Under the pieces are notes generated by a model that had not been told where the DNA came from, made no database searches, and saw only the letters and a list, made by a program, of their open reading frames with translations. Below are positions 19,738-29,866 of a DNA stretch of 64,000 nucleotides, one piece after another. Each line of letters starts with the position of its first letter. The first letter of the stretch is position 1. The translations under genes were made by a program, and so were the position numbers. Source of the DNA: Zasmidium citrigriseum (lineage: Eukaryota; Ascomycota; Dothideomycetes; Mycosphaerellales; Mycosphaerellaceae); contig NHNW01000001.1 of the NCBI GenBank assembly GCA_002786025.1, forward strand, positions 620,001-684,000, in the 5' to 3' direction.

Positions 19738-22700
19738 CTACGAACTCCCCAAAATCCTCTCGTAAGCATCCTCCACCTCCCGACAAACCTCCAAAAGACT
19801 CACAATCAAAATCTGATGCGTAACATTCGGCAGCCTGTCCCGATGCAAACCAATCCACTCCAGCGGCGGCGTCGCCTCGCCCATATCCCTCAACTGCGGG
19901 GTCTCAATCACTGGTGGTTCGAGGGCGTTGTATTCGTACCGGCTTTGCGGGAGGTTGATTTCCGCTGTGATCTTCGCGTCTTCTTTGTCTTCGTCTTGTT
20001 GAGGGTCTTGCGGACCCGCGGTGATTTTGACGGCGGACTCGGGGAGGGACTTTTTGCCTAAGCGGGAGGCAAGGGCGCGGGAGTGGGATGTCCACATTCC
20101 TTTGATGAAGTTGATGCGGGAGAGGTTCCAGCCGACGTCGATTTTGCCATCAAATAACGATTTGAAGATGTAATCCACGTTGTTGTTCTCTGGGGATTGC
20201 CAGGTCTGCATCGAGGCGATGACCTTGGGGACGCGGAGGATTGTGCCGCCTTTGGCGTTGATGGCGCTGTTGATGACTTCGTCGACAGTGACTTCGAGGG
20301 CTTTCGGAACGGCAGTGACGCGGCGCGCGGAGGAGAGTCCGACTTGGAGTTGACCAAGAGTCATACCGAGCCCAGATGTGATCTTGCCTCTTTCCAGTCC
20401 GACTGCGAAACGCGCTTGGATGTTGTTCGCTTCGAGCTTGAGCATCTGGCTGTCGAAGAAAGTGCTTGGGTAGACCCCGAAGCAGATGGCGCCCATGGTG
20501 ACCACGACATCTGTGTGGAGTTTGATCGCACTCTTCCTCTCCTCGTTGGCTTTGACTGGCGAGTTGGGGATTTGAGGTCCAAATCTCGTCGGCACAACTG
20601 TGCTTTCCCTCCGCATGTGCTTCTCGATGTCTTTCAGGGATTGCACATACGCCGCCTGCTTCTCTTGAATCAATCGATCGAAAGCCTGATACAAGCCCAC
20701 AGCCTGCGCCGGACTCGTCGACGTGCAGAAGACATACGCCTTCTCACAATCCAGTACAGCAACAAGCCGATCCGCCTTGCCCGTGGCATCACGCACATTG
20801 TACATGAGGAAGTCGAAGCTCTCAATGTCTCCAAATGCAAAAGCCTGGTAGTCGAAAGCAGCCTTGGCCCGGAGTTTGTTGAACCCAAGCGAAGCCTGGA
20901 TCAAAGGCGTCTTGCGGTCAGCTTCCTTCGATCCCTCAGGCCACTTGATCGAAGTCCTGACGCCGAGCTTGGCGAGCTGTATGAATCCGCTCATCCGGCC
21001 GGTACTGTTAATAGCCATCTCATCCATCCCGATGCAGAGATTCTGTTCCCAGTTCGAAGACTTCTGCTGACTCGCCCACAGATTCGTAATCGTGAACGAG
21101 GACTTGCCAATGCTCTGTCCAAGGTCCAGATCAACAGCCAGTTTCGCGATGCTGACCGTCGCATTCCAGGGGAAAGCAGCAGCAGCGGCGACAGTCTGAT
21201 ATCGCTGCACCAAGAAGTCATCCGGCCTGGTCGAGGGGACTGAAGACGCCTGTTGTGGAGCAGCAGCAGCCGCTGCGTTCCTAATTTCAGGCGGAATCCA
21301 GATCTCTCTGAAGAGCAGCAAATCCTGGAACTGCTTGCCATTAACCACGATCCTGGTTGGATTGATGTTGAGGATCGCCGAGACGCCAGGCGTGCCACTC
21401 AGATGCTTGTTGTTCATCGCAGAAAGCACAATGCTCTCCATGTCATAGCTGAACGTCGGCTCCCGGGAGTAGACATGCTTGACCTGCGCTCTAAGCCCAG
21501 TCATTACAGCAGACATGGCGAAGAAGTGGCCATGCTCGTCAGAGTCGATCGTGTTCATCGTTACGTAGAAGTCCTCCAGCGTCGCCTTTGCATCAACTCT
21601 CGCTATGGGCTGACAGCTCAAGCCGAACTCTTGTTTGGCGATACGGAATCCCAGGTCAACTTTTGTCTTGCCGAAGATCTTGGCTGGGGTAGCTGTGATG
21701 ATAGAGTCGTCTTCGAAGAACTTCTGTGCCGATTTGGCAGGCTCTGGAACTGGGACCTGCTTGACGGGTGCCTTGTCATCTTTTTGATTCCGTACAAGCT
21801 CCTTGACACTGTTGGAGACTTCCAACATCAGCGGAACGACATTCGGCAAGAGCATATTGGACGAAGCATCGATCATCAGCTCAGCATTGACAGTCGGTTG
21901 AATCTCGCTCGCGTTGTACTCCAGCTTGAAGCCAATTCCAGGAGCGGTCAAGGTCGTATGCATGAGTGCGCCTTCAGCAGCAAACTGCCCGTACCGTCCA
22001 TGCTGATTGCCGTGCTGCTGCGAAGCCGCTGCCACAGTAGCCAGACTCTGCCTACGATCGCGACGGGGTCCAGATCCTTGCATGTAGACCTGAGCACCAG
22101 CAAAGTCCGCCTCAACAAGCAGAGACCCAATGCGCTTCGTGTCAAACTTGACCGTTGATCGCGGCGCTCCGGTCGAAGTCGGCGTGCTCTGCCACGTCTC
22201 GGTACCCTTCTTAAACCTCTCAATTGCAAATTCAATCGACTTCTGCACCGCATTCACAGGCAAAATGAATCTCGATTCGAGTCGCAGGTCCAATGGCTTG
22301 CCAGTAGCTTTGAAAGCCAGGCTGCGCTGCTTGCCCGTCTTCCAGTAGCCCACGCTAAAGCCCACTTCAGGGAGCAGGGCTAAATTCAAAGACCGTGAAA
22401 GCTTGGCATCCTTCTTCTTAGCAAGTTGCAGCTGCATATTGGTGATGGTCAGACGGGCTTCGTTGCCTCCTCGGGTAGTGAACTCAACACTGTCGATTGA
22501 GAAGACCAGGTCGTCGACTTGGGTATTCTTGTTCGCAGCGAAGGATCGATCGACAATCCAAGCGGCTTGGATATCGGTGAGCTCAATGGTTGTCTTGATG
22601 GACAGCAAATCTTCTGGTGAGAACGGAAGCTCGTCATCCTCAGTCCAGTTGTCGTTACCGCTGATCTGCTGAATGACAGTCTGTCTGCGTTCGTCTCGGA

Positions 22701-25700
22701 TACGCCGGAGATAGTCCACTTCCTTGGAGAGGTCCAGATGCTTAATCCTGTCCTGAAGATGATTGATCACATCCACAATCGTAGATGCAGTATCTGGATA
22801 GGCATTCACGTCTAGCCCATTGCTGCGTATGTTGAGTTCTCTCACCATGTTGCCATTCTCACCCTTGTGGTTGTTGAAGTACAGTCGGATGCTCATCGTA
22901 GCATTTCCACAAGGGCGGAACCTATCGTGCTCCTTGATCTTGAGACTTGCTCCAATGTCCTGGATTTGAGCACGGACTTCTGGTACAATCTCGTTGGGTG
23001 CCGCTCGATTCGAGGCGGTGGCATGCAGAGGCCCGATACCAAATTCGACTTCGGCGGTAGAGCGGCCAAGTACTCGTGGAGTGCTTGCGGCCACGCGAAC
23101 ACCCAGCAATGCAAAACGGACGTCGTAGGCGACCCGTTGCTTCTTCTTTGGATCGGGCTTTGGCTTCGGTTGATGATCCTCTGGGAACACCTGCACCACA
23201 TGACCTCTGATATCTTCGACACCGCCTTTGATTGCAGTGATGACATTCTGAACTTCAGGTCGGTTCAGAACACCGAGGACTCCTTGTATAGCTCCGGCAT
23301 CAACCTCGATCTTCTCGATGGTAGTAGCCACTGACACATCGGTCTCGCCGATGCCGATTTCGAGGCCAACATGTCCATTGATAGGCGGTACTTCCAGAAG
23401 CCCTTGCACATGTCTTTCGTTGCCTGAGGTATTGACAAAGGCATGGTGCTGAACGCCAACGTCGAAGTCAATGCTGAAGATCCTGTCCTTGGTAAGGCTA
23501 GGAGCAACGCGAACGCTAGCACCCTTGCCTTCGAGCAGGAAGCGAAGAGTTGACAGTAGAGAGACTTCCAGATGCAGCTGACCAGACAATACAGCAACGC
23601 AAAGTTTGGGTGGTAAGGAAGCTCCAGTGCTTGTACGAGAAACAGTAGTGCCCGTAGTCCGGCTCAATGGAGGAGATGCTGGGACAGGATGGTCTTGCGC
23701 CATCTCCGCCAAATGCTGGCATTTCGCAACCTCGTCCAGTATGACCGAATCAATGATATGGAGAATCCCAGGGACTTGCTCGCTGACAATGATCTGGAGG
23801 GCATCATACGCCACAGCAACAGTCACGGTCGGCGGTAGCTCAGGTCGCTCCTTGATCGGCAGGAGATGGTCAATGTACAAACTTGGTGAAGTAAGCAATG
23901 TCTGCCAGATAGGCGCAGATGGTCCATGCAACTCTGTCACAGCTGTGTCGAAGTTCAATGTCATACTGACGGCTTGGCCAATCGTAGGATGCTCTGCCTG
24001 GTTCGTCCCAATCAGCGTCATCTTCAAGCCATCGGCGCGGGAGACGTGTCGCAAGTTGATGCTTTGCAGTGTGACACTGCCAGCATCCGTGGAAAGAGTG
24101 ACATGGACGTCGTGCCGAGCCAAGCCATCTTCCAGTGCTTGTCCTGCTGATCTCGATTGCTTGCTCTCAAGGGAGGCAGCGATCTCATCAATGCGATCCT
24201 TGAGAGTGATCACGTCTTCAGCAATGTGGAACAGGCCCCAGTCGAGGAAGAACGCAATGGTGTTCGTATGCATTTGGAGCGTGGTCTTCGTCCGCGTATT
24301 CTCTTCGACCAACATCAGACCCTCTGGCTTCTTAGGCGGCGTGTTCTCCACTCCCAGTGAAGTCTCTTCAAGGACGATGTCGCTGCTCCCCTTGCCGTGC
24401 TCGAGGGCAATCCTGAACGACTCAGATCTGAACGTCACAGTCGTCGCCTTCAACTGGTAAGGATCCATGGTCTTGATATCTTCGGGGCTGAAGAGCATCT
24501 TGAAGACCATCGTCTGGTTGATGTGGACATCCCAGCTCTGCCATTGCGCCCAGCTGTCCAATACTTTGCGTGGTGCATCTTCAGGGCACTTTGGATGGTT
24601 CTGCTTGATGACTGCTGTCATTTCTTCCAGTATGTCTGGCGGCAGCTTCTGCAGTATGTAGCGAAATCGTGCCAGGATATTCCAGGAGTCCGTGTTACGA
24701 ACATGTCCTGGATAGGCACGCAAGACGTACAGCAGTCGAGTTAAGAATGGCGGATCGCCGACATCTTGGCCGTTGTGCGTCAAGACATAGACAAGATATT
24801 GTATCCGCTTCAGATCGTTGGCGAGCACCTCCTCGAAACGGGACTTGATGTCCATGACAATTGGAATCAGCTTCAAGGCGAGCAAGCTGAGATATCTCGT
24901 TTGTTCTCCGTCCACTGCCAATGAGGTGTCGCGGAGCGAGACGTGGAAGGCGTTGGTGCTCGTGAGAGCGAGCCAGACCAGCACATCGTCGATGCCAACG
25001 CTGACTGCCGGGCTAGCGAGAGACTTATCGTGGCGCTCCCGTAACGATACGTCGAGTCCAGCGAGCAAAGTGTGCAAAGCCAGCAGCTGATGTACGCCAG
25101 TATCCGAAGGTTGTGTGCGAATCCTGACAAAGGTCTCCAAAGATCGCGTCCTCAGGTCTATCTGATCCGATATTCGATCCTTGGCCTCGTCTAGGACGGC
25201 GACTCGCATGTGAGCGTTTGGCAGATGGGCTTGGACCTCTACGATTTGGCTCGTGGCATGTTTGGCGGCGTTCTGACTCAGGATTGCCCCGATAACGCTC
25301 ATTTGGAAAGCGTCCATGACCTCGTTTGGATACTTGGGAGACACCTTGCGAATCAACTTGGATGCAGTGATCGCTGCTCGAGGCTCGACATAAGCCCGAA
25401 TGCCCGGGACCATCTTGATCATGACCGTAACATGCTCCGCGTCAGCATCAATGTCGGGATCCAATATCATCTCGGCGATGGATGAGGTCTCAGAATCGGT
25501 TCCGTCCTTGTCCTCAGTTACATTGAAAGGAGGCACATTGGTCTCGTCTGGTTTGACCATCTCCAGCGGGAAGTACGGCTCCGAGTACGGACTTGAGAAC
25601 GCCATGGTTGATGATGGAAGGCCGAACTTCGCTCGCTCAGCATCAGTCGCCAGTCTGGTGCGAGGTATGCCCTCAAAGGAGTCCGGAGATGAAGATCTGC

Positions 25701-28700
25701 TTGTGGGCGCGAGACTATGGAACGATGCAGAGCTTTCCGTCTTCTCTGTCGGTCGACTCAGGAATACCGGCCGCGGCTTAGCAAAGATTGCAGGCTGACC
25801 ACTCTTGATAGAAGCCGATAGAGAAGACGACGAGCTCTTCGAAAGCAATCGCCTGCCCCTCGGCACGCTGGTGACCGACTTCATAGACGGCTGGCGTCTC
25901 ACTCCAGGCTCACGGGTCAGTGGCGTTGGCGGATACGGGTACAGTGTTGCAGGAGGTTCGAAGTGAATATCATCTTCCGGGTTGATTGGCGCTTCGATTT
26001 CAGGACGGATGAGGAATGGAAACCTCCCTGTTCGTTGGTCATGCAATCTGAAATGCGCTTGCTGCTTTGTGACCTCCTTGTCGAAGTGCGCTTTGCGGAT
26101 CACGACGTCCAAAGACACGCCGGTCTGCAGGAATGCGTATGTTCGTACAGCATTCTTCCGTCCGCTACGAAGTCGATGCCGTGAGGCGCTCCGGCCGTCT
26201 GCGATAGCGACTGTAATGAGAGGGGCCAGAACAGTGACACGCTGGGAGAACATGGCGCTAGCCCAGTCGTTCGTCTCAACCTTGACTGGCTCAATATCAA
26301 GCAGCATTGCATCCTTGCCAACGTGCATCCACAGCCGAACGATGTCTGTACGCACTTGTACGAACGATGCATCCAGAGCAATGGCCGGAGAGTGAACAGG
26401 CAGGGCATTTTCCACATCGCCGATAGTGAATGCGAAAGCTCGTCCAGCCAATGCCAGGTCTCGTAGAAACTGGCTTGAGAGCTCACCGGTGATCTTCCCA
26501 ACGTCGATGTCCCACTGACTAACGTATGCTTCTTCATTGGGAGGAAGACCGAAGGATCGATGGCCGTTCAAGTCGACATGCTTGACGAAGAATTGTGTTG
26601 GCGATTCTCCAGGTACATCATCGTCGTCTGGCGTCGAAGAACCGGTCAGAAAGCTCAGAGGCGAGAGTTGCAAACCCATGTCAAGGTAATAGCTGACAAT
26701 GCGCAAGTCTAGATCAGCACGAGGCAATTCAGCGCGGACAAACTCCTTGCATGAATACATGTTGGTAGGAAACATGACAGTCGCTTGCTCTGCCACGATG
26801 CACAAAATGACGTCCAGCTCATTGATTGAAGTCGGCTTAGGGAAGCTTGCGGTCTTTGCGTTAGCTTCTTCTATGTCATCGCTGGCGGCCTGGAATTCTT
26901 CGAGTGTTTTGAAGTGCATGTAGTCGCCAAAGTAGTTCTCCTTGATGTTGACCAGTTGTCGCACAAAGAAGCCGTAGGCTTTCAAAGTCAAGCCCGTCCC
27001 AACGATGTCCATTCGCAGTACATCGATGTTGCCGACACGGATCTCCTGGTTGGCATTGTACGAGCCGTTGAGCGTGAGCTTGGGTAGATCTGCCATAGTC
27101 TTGTCCTCGACGAAGGCGCTGAATGTGCTTCTAGGAGGACTGAACATTCTCATCTTGAGGTCCTGGGCGAGCACATCGAAGGAGATCTGATTGCGAGTGG
27201 GCCGGTAGTTCTCCATGGGGATTCCGAGGATTGCATGCAGTTGCCCTTCGATTGTGAGATAGTCGTTGCGGGCGAAGTCGGCGGGGTCGTTAATGATGTT
27301 CGCATCATTCACATTAAGGTACATTATAAAGTTTTTGAAGGTCAGGTCCAGCTGATAATTGTATGGTACAAAGGTGTAGAAGTCGGATGGTGCTCCCGAT
27401 GCCCAGTCGTTGACCAGGTCGATGATCAGAAAGAGATGGTCTCGGAGGATGAAGAGTTCCATGTCATTGACAGTGACGTTGAACGGCCATTTCCTCGGGC
27501 TGTTCCATGTGCACGGCTGCGAGATGTCTGCGTCTAAGACCAACGGGCCTGACTTCCAGAGTAGGCCGTGATTCACGCTGCTGGACATCTCGACACCTTT
27601 GACATCCAGATCCAAGGTATTGCGGTAGCCGCTAGGACGGGCATACATGTCCATGTTGAAGTTGACCACGGAGTCTTTCTTGACGGTGATGTCGATCCAA
27701 CCATAGGGGCGAGCGTCGACGGTAGTGGCGCCTTTCTTTCCTTTGCCGCGCGTCCGGTTTCTGTGCATTTTCCAGTGCTTACCCTTGCCTTGCGCGGTGT
27801 CATTACCGGCGCTGGCAGAAGGATTCGCTTTGTCTGCACGACCTTTCCACTTGGTGTCCTTCGACTCCTCGCGAGCTGGAATACGCATGACCACATCATC
27901 TTCGACGATGACCTTGATCTTGAAGACTGTGCAGACACGCAGCTCTCCGGGCTTGAGCGGAGTCGCTGGCGTGGCGTCGACATATGTGGCTGGCACGAAG
28001 ATTGGTTGGAGATTGAGGCGCTGTCTGTCCGCCCAGGGCCCGTACACAACGTAGCCTCCGTAGATGCCAAGATCCATGCCATAGTCTGGGGGAATCGTGC
28101 CATTGATATCATCGTCGTACTGGGAGCCCAGGAGAGTGTCGTTGTCAGCGAAGTCGTTCGGCACCGGACCAGGCATATCCCAGTAGAAGCGCATGGTGAT
28201 CTTCTCGCAGTTGACCAGCTCAGAAGACTTAGCGTACTCAACTTCCTGCCACTCTTCGTGTTCGTTTATCTCTCCATCATCGAGGTATCGCATGAGACCG
28301 TGCCACTGGCCTTGGCCAGGCAATTGATCGAGAGGCGTGCTGCTGTCTGGCTGTCCAACAACTGACTTCGACTTTGACTTGAGCGAAGCAGTACGAAGGG
28401 AATCAGTTGAGCTCCCTCGTCGAAAGAAGAAATTCCAAACACGGGCGAAGATGGTCTGCGCCTTCTCGGTCGTCTCCTGAAGGGCAGGCTTCGGCTCGTC
28501 AGTCTCCAATTCTCTCTCCTTCAACACTCGTTGCGCAGCATCCAATTGTAGCTCTTTATAGTCTCGATTCGGTTTCATGGCCACCGTCACCTTCTGGATT
28601 TCGAAATTGAAGAGGAGCTTCCACAAGTCCAGAGGTCCAGCATGTCCCGCATCGACAGTACCAACAGATCTCTCAGTCTTGGCGGTGATTACGTTCTTCG

Positions 28701-29553
28701 TGTTCTCGTTTCCCAAGGCTGCTGCGGCGCGTTTACACTCAATCTTGATCGGGAAGATGTGCAAGAAGGATGGAATGGCAGGCTTTTCGATTGCAGGACC
28801 ACTAGCTCCAGTATTATAGGTCTCCATTCGCTCAGGTTTGGCACCGATGTTCATCTCGTCTGCACTGCTGCCATTGGAAGAGGCCGTTGGGCTCTTCGGT
28901 GGATTGTCTTTACTGGCTGGATCTTTGCCTGCTTCCTTCGCCTTACGCGTTGTCGCTTCCACAACGGCATCATAGACAGGACTTCGATTGTAGATGAATG
29001 CCTCTACACCAGACACTTTGACAGAGATTCGGCATGGCAGCTCCTTCTTGGGCTTCCCTCCAGCCTTCTCCTCCTTGCCAACACTCCGTGCTCTGGCTCT
29101 GGGCTTTTCACCGATGCCATCCTTGCTCTTCTCGCCATTGTTACTATCCTTGGCCTCTTTGTCGCTGCCTGACGTGCTCGAGGTGCGTCCACTCTCATCT
29201 CCAACCTTCCCATCGTCTTGAAAGACCTCTGCCTCTTGAACCAATCGCAGCCAGTATCTCCACGTAACATGACCTTCGTACACGAATACTGTCACATTAT
29301 GGGCGTGATATCGGATGTTCTTGAAGAACACTCGACCTCCTAACAAGCTGATCTGGAGGGAGCCAATGTCGATATAAGCTTTGTATTTGTTCCAGGTATA
29401 TACGCGAATGGCGTACGACACGACAGTCGCAAACAGTCGATTGAAGTAGAAGAGGAAGAACAGGCCGAGGATGCCCACGACCAGGATCTCAATCAGGAAG
29501 ACCCAATTGAACTGGCCGCCGGCGCTCAGCGGCTGGGCCTGGAGAGCGCTCAT
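19738..29553 (-). CDS. CSF1: Csf1, bridge-like lipid-transfer protein
   Basis: One uninterrupted frame of 3271 residues, the largest gene here; yeast Csf1 is about 2950. Csf1 belongs to the VPS13/BLTP (repeating beta-groove) superfamily of tube-like proteins that carry phospholipids from the ER at contact sites. In yeast it is needed for fermentation in the cold and for ethanolamine-phosphate supply to GPI anchors. The N-terminus matches the family: a transmembrane helix (about 17-40, VFLIEILVVGILGLFFLFYF), then NKYKAYIDIGSLQISLLGGR and the TVFVYEGHVTWRYW block. A low-complexity Ser/Lys/Glu insert follows (about 110-240). The C-terminus ends EVCREVEDAYERILGSS. Small in-phase introns cannot be excluded but none is needed. 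It is divergent from the RBM26-like gene, 313 bp apart. Confidence 0.94.
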   Translation of the reverse strand: MSALQAQPLSAGGQFNWVFLIEILVVGILGLFFLFYFNRLFATVVSYAIRVYTWNKYKAYIDIGSLQISLLGGRVFFKNIRYHAHNVTVFVYEGHVTWRYWLRLVQEAEVFQDDGKVGDESGRTSSTSGSDKEAKDSNNGEKSKDGIGEKPRARARSVGKEEKAGGKPKKELPCRISVKVSGVEAFIYNRSPVYDAVVEATTRKAKEAGKDPASKDNPPKSPTASSNGSSADEMNIGAKPERMETYNTGASGPAIEKPAIPSFLHIFPIKIECKRAAAALGNENTKNVITAKTERSVGTVDAGHAGPLDLWKLLFNFEIQKVTVAMKPNRDYKELQLDAAQRVLKERELETDEPKPALQETTEKAQTIFARVWNFFFRRGSSTDSLRTASLKSKSKSVVGQPDSSTPLDQLPGQGQWHGLMRYLDDGEINEHEEWQEVEYAKSSELVNCEKITMRFYWDMPGPVPNDFADNDTLLGSQYDDDINGTIPPDYGMDLGIYGGYVVYGPWADRQRLNLQPIFVPATYVDATPATPLKPGELRVCTVFKIKVIVEDDVVMRIPAREESKDTKWKGRADKANPSASAGNDTAQGKGKHWKMHRNRTRGKGKKGATTVDARPYGWIDITVKKDSVVNFNMDMYARPSGYRNTLDLDVKGVEMSSSVNHGLLWKSGPLVLDADISQPCTWNSPRKWPFNVTVNDMELFILRDHLFLIIDLVNDWASGAPSDFYTFVPYNYQLDLTFKNFIMYLNVNDANIINDPADFARNDYLTIEGQLHAILGIPMENYRPTRNQISFDVLAQDLKMRMFSPPRSTFSAFVEDKTMADLPKLTLNGSYNANQEIRVGNIDVLRMDIVGTGLTLKAYGFFVRQLVNIKENYFGDYMHFKTLEEFQAASDDIEEANAKTASFPKPTSINELDVILCIVAEQATVMFPTNMYSCKEFVRAELPRADLDLRIVSYYLDMGLQLSPLSFLTGSSTPDDDDVPGESPTQFFVKHVDLNGHRSFGLPPNEEAYVSQWDIDVGKITGELSSQFLRDLALAGRAFAFTIGDVENALPVHSPAIALDASFVQVRTDIVRLWMHVGKDAMLLDIEPVKVETNDWASAMFSQRVTVLAPLITVAIADGRSASRHRLRSGRKNAVRTYAFLQTGVSLDVVIRKAHFDKEVTKQQAHFRLHDQRTGRFPFLIRPEIEAPINPEDDIHFEPPATLYPYPPTPLTREPGVRRQPSMKSVTSVPRGRRLLSKSSSSSLSASIKSGQPAIFAKPRPVFLSRPTEKTESSASFHSLAPTSRSSSPDSFEGIPRTRLATDAERAKFGLPSSTMAFSSPYSEPYFPLEMVKPDETNVPPFNVTEDKDGTDSETSSIAEMILDPDIDADAEHVTVMIKMVPGIRAYVEPRAAITASKLIRKVSPKYPNEVMDAFQMSVIGAILSQNAAKHATSQIVEVQAHLPNAHMRVAVLDEAKDRISDQIDLRTRSLETFVRIRTQPSDTGVHQLLALHTLLAGLDVSLRERHDKSLASPAVSVGIDDVLVWLALTSTNAFHVSLRDTSLAVDGEQTRYLSLLALKLIPIVMDIKSRFEEVLANDLKRIQYLVYVLTHNGQDVGDPPFLTRLLYVLRAYPGHVRNTDSWNILARFRYILQKLPPDILEEMTAVIKQNHPKCPEDAPRKVLDSWAQWQSWDVHINQTMVFKMLFSPEDIKTMDPYQLKATTVTFRSESFRIALEHGKGSSDIVLEETSLGVENTPPKKPEGLMLVEENTRTKTTLQMHTNTIAFFLDWGLFHIAEDVITLKDRIDEIAASLESKQSRSAGQALEDGLARHDVHVTLSTDAGSVTLQSINLRHVSRADGLKMTLIGTNQAEHPTIGQAVSMTLNFDTAVTELHGPSAPIWQTLLTSPSLYIDHLLPIKERPELPPTVTVAVAYDALQIIVSEQVPGILHIIDSVILDEVAKCQHLAEMAQDHPVPASPPLSRTTGTTVSRTSTGASLPPKLCVAVLSGQLHLEVSLLSTLRFLLEGKGASVRVAPSLTKDRIFSIDFDVGVQHHAFVNTSGNERHVQGLLEVPPINGHVGLEIGIGETDVSVATTIEKIEVDAGAIQGVLGVLNRPEVQNVITAIKGGVEDIRGHVVQVFPEDHQPKPKPDPKKKQRVAYDVRFALLGVRVAASTPRVLGRSTAEVEFGIGPLHATASNRAAPNEIVPEVRAQIQDIGASLKIKEHDRFRPCGNATMSIRLYFNNHKGENGNMVRELNIRSNGLDVNAYPDTASTIVDVINHLQDRIKHLDLSKEVDYLRRIRDERRQTVIQQISGNDNWTEDDELPFSPEDLLSIKTTIELTDIQAAWIVDRSFAANKNTQVDDLVFSIDSVEFTTRGGNEARLTITNMQLQLAKKKDAKLSRSLNLALLPEVGFSVGYWKTGKQRSLAFKATGKPLDLRLESRFILPVNAVQKSIEFAIERFKKGTETWQSTPTSTGAPRSTVKFDTKRIGSLLVEADFAGAQVYMQGSGPRRDRRQSLATVAAASQQHGNQHGRYGQFAAEGALMHTTLTAPGIGFKLEYNASEIQPTVNAELMIDASSNMLLPNVVPLMLEVSNSVKELVRNQKDDKAPVKQVPVPEPAKSAQKFFEDDSIITATPAKIFGKTKVDLGFRIAKQEFGLSCQPIARVDAKATLEDFYVTMNTIDSDEHGHFFAMSAVMTGLRAQVKHVYSREPTFSYDMESIVLSAMNNKHLSGTPGVSAILNINPTRIVVNGKQFQDLLLFREIWIPPEIRNAAAAAAPQQASSVPSTRPDDFLVQRYQTVAAAAAFPWNATVSIAKLAVDLDLGQSIGKSSFTITNLWASQQKSSNWEQNLCIGMDEMAINSTGRMSGFIQLAKLGVRTSIKWPEGSKEADRKTPLIQASLGFNKLRAKAAFDYQAFAFGDIESFDFLMYNVRDATGKADRLVAVLDCEKAYVFCTSTSPAQAVGLYQAFDRLIQEKQAAYVQSLKDIEKHMRRESTVVPTRFGPQIPNSPVKANEERKSAIKLHTDVVVTMGAICFGVYPSTFFDSQMLKLEANNIQARFAVGLERGKITSGLGMTLGQLQVGLSSARRVTAVPKALEVTVDEVINSAINAKGGTILRVPKVIASMQTWQSPENNNVDYIFKSLFDGKIDVGWNLSRINFIKGMWTSHSRALASRLGKKSLPESAVKITAGPQDPQQDEDKEDAKITAEINLPQSRYEYNALEPPVIETPQLRDMGEATPPLEWIGLHRDRLPNVTHQILIVSLLEVCREVEDAYERILGSS

Positions 29554-29866
29554 GGTCGATGGTTCGCGGGGGCGTCAGGTCGGATCGCATCATGGTGGTC
29601 GCATCGCCAGAGCTGCAGGTTCAACTCGCGATCCAATTGGTCCTTCTCCCGATGGAGCCGGTGGGGCGAGTGGTGCGAGGTGAGTGAATGTTGGAGGGCA
29701 GTCACATGCGCGCGCGTCGATGAGGTCGCAGCGCCGAAGCTCTGGTCCCGCGAACCTTGAAATCCCCAAACTCAAACACTTCCACCTCCAAACCTCAACT
29801 CACTTTGCACAACAACACCCTCTATCCGTTCTACACGCATGATATGAACAAGACGACATAACCGCG
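29554..29866. promoter_or_regulatory. bidirectional promoter region, CSF1 / RBM26-like
   Basis: Only 313 bp separate the ATG codons of two divergent genes, so both core promoters must share this stretch. It is rich in short C/A runs near 29760-29820. No TATA box is evident on either strand. Confidence 0.6.

Noticed and set aside
20197..21243. 348-codon frame on the plus strand inside CSF1
   Set aside because: Antisense of a well-supported gene with no domain; several similar frames occur along CSF1.
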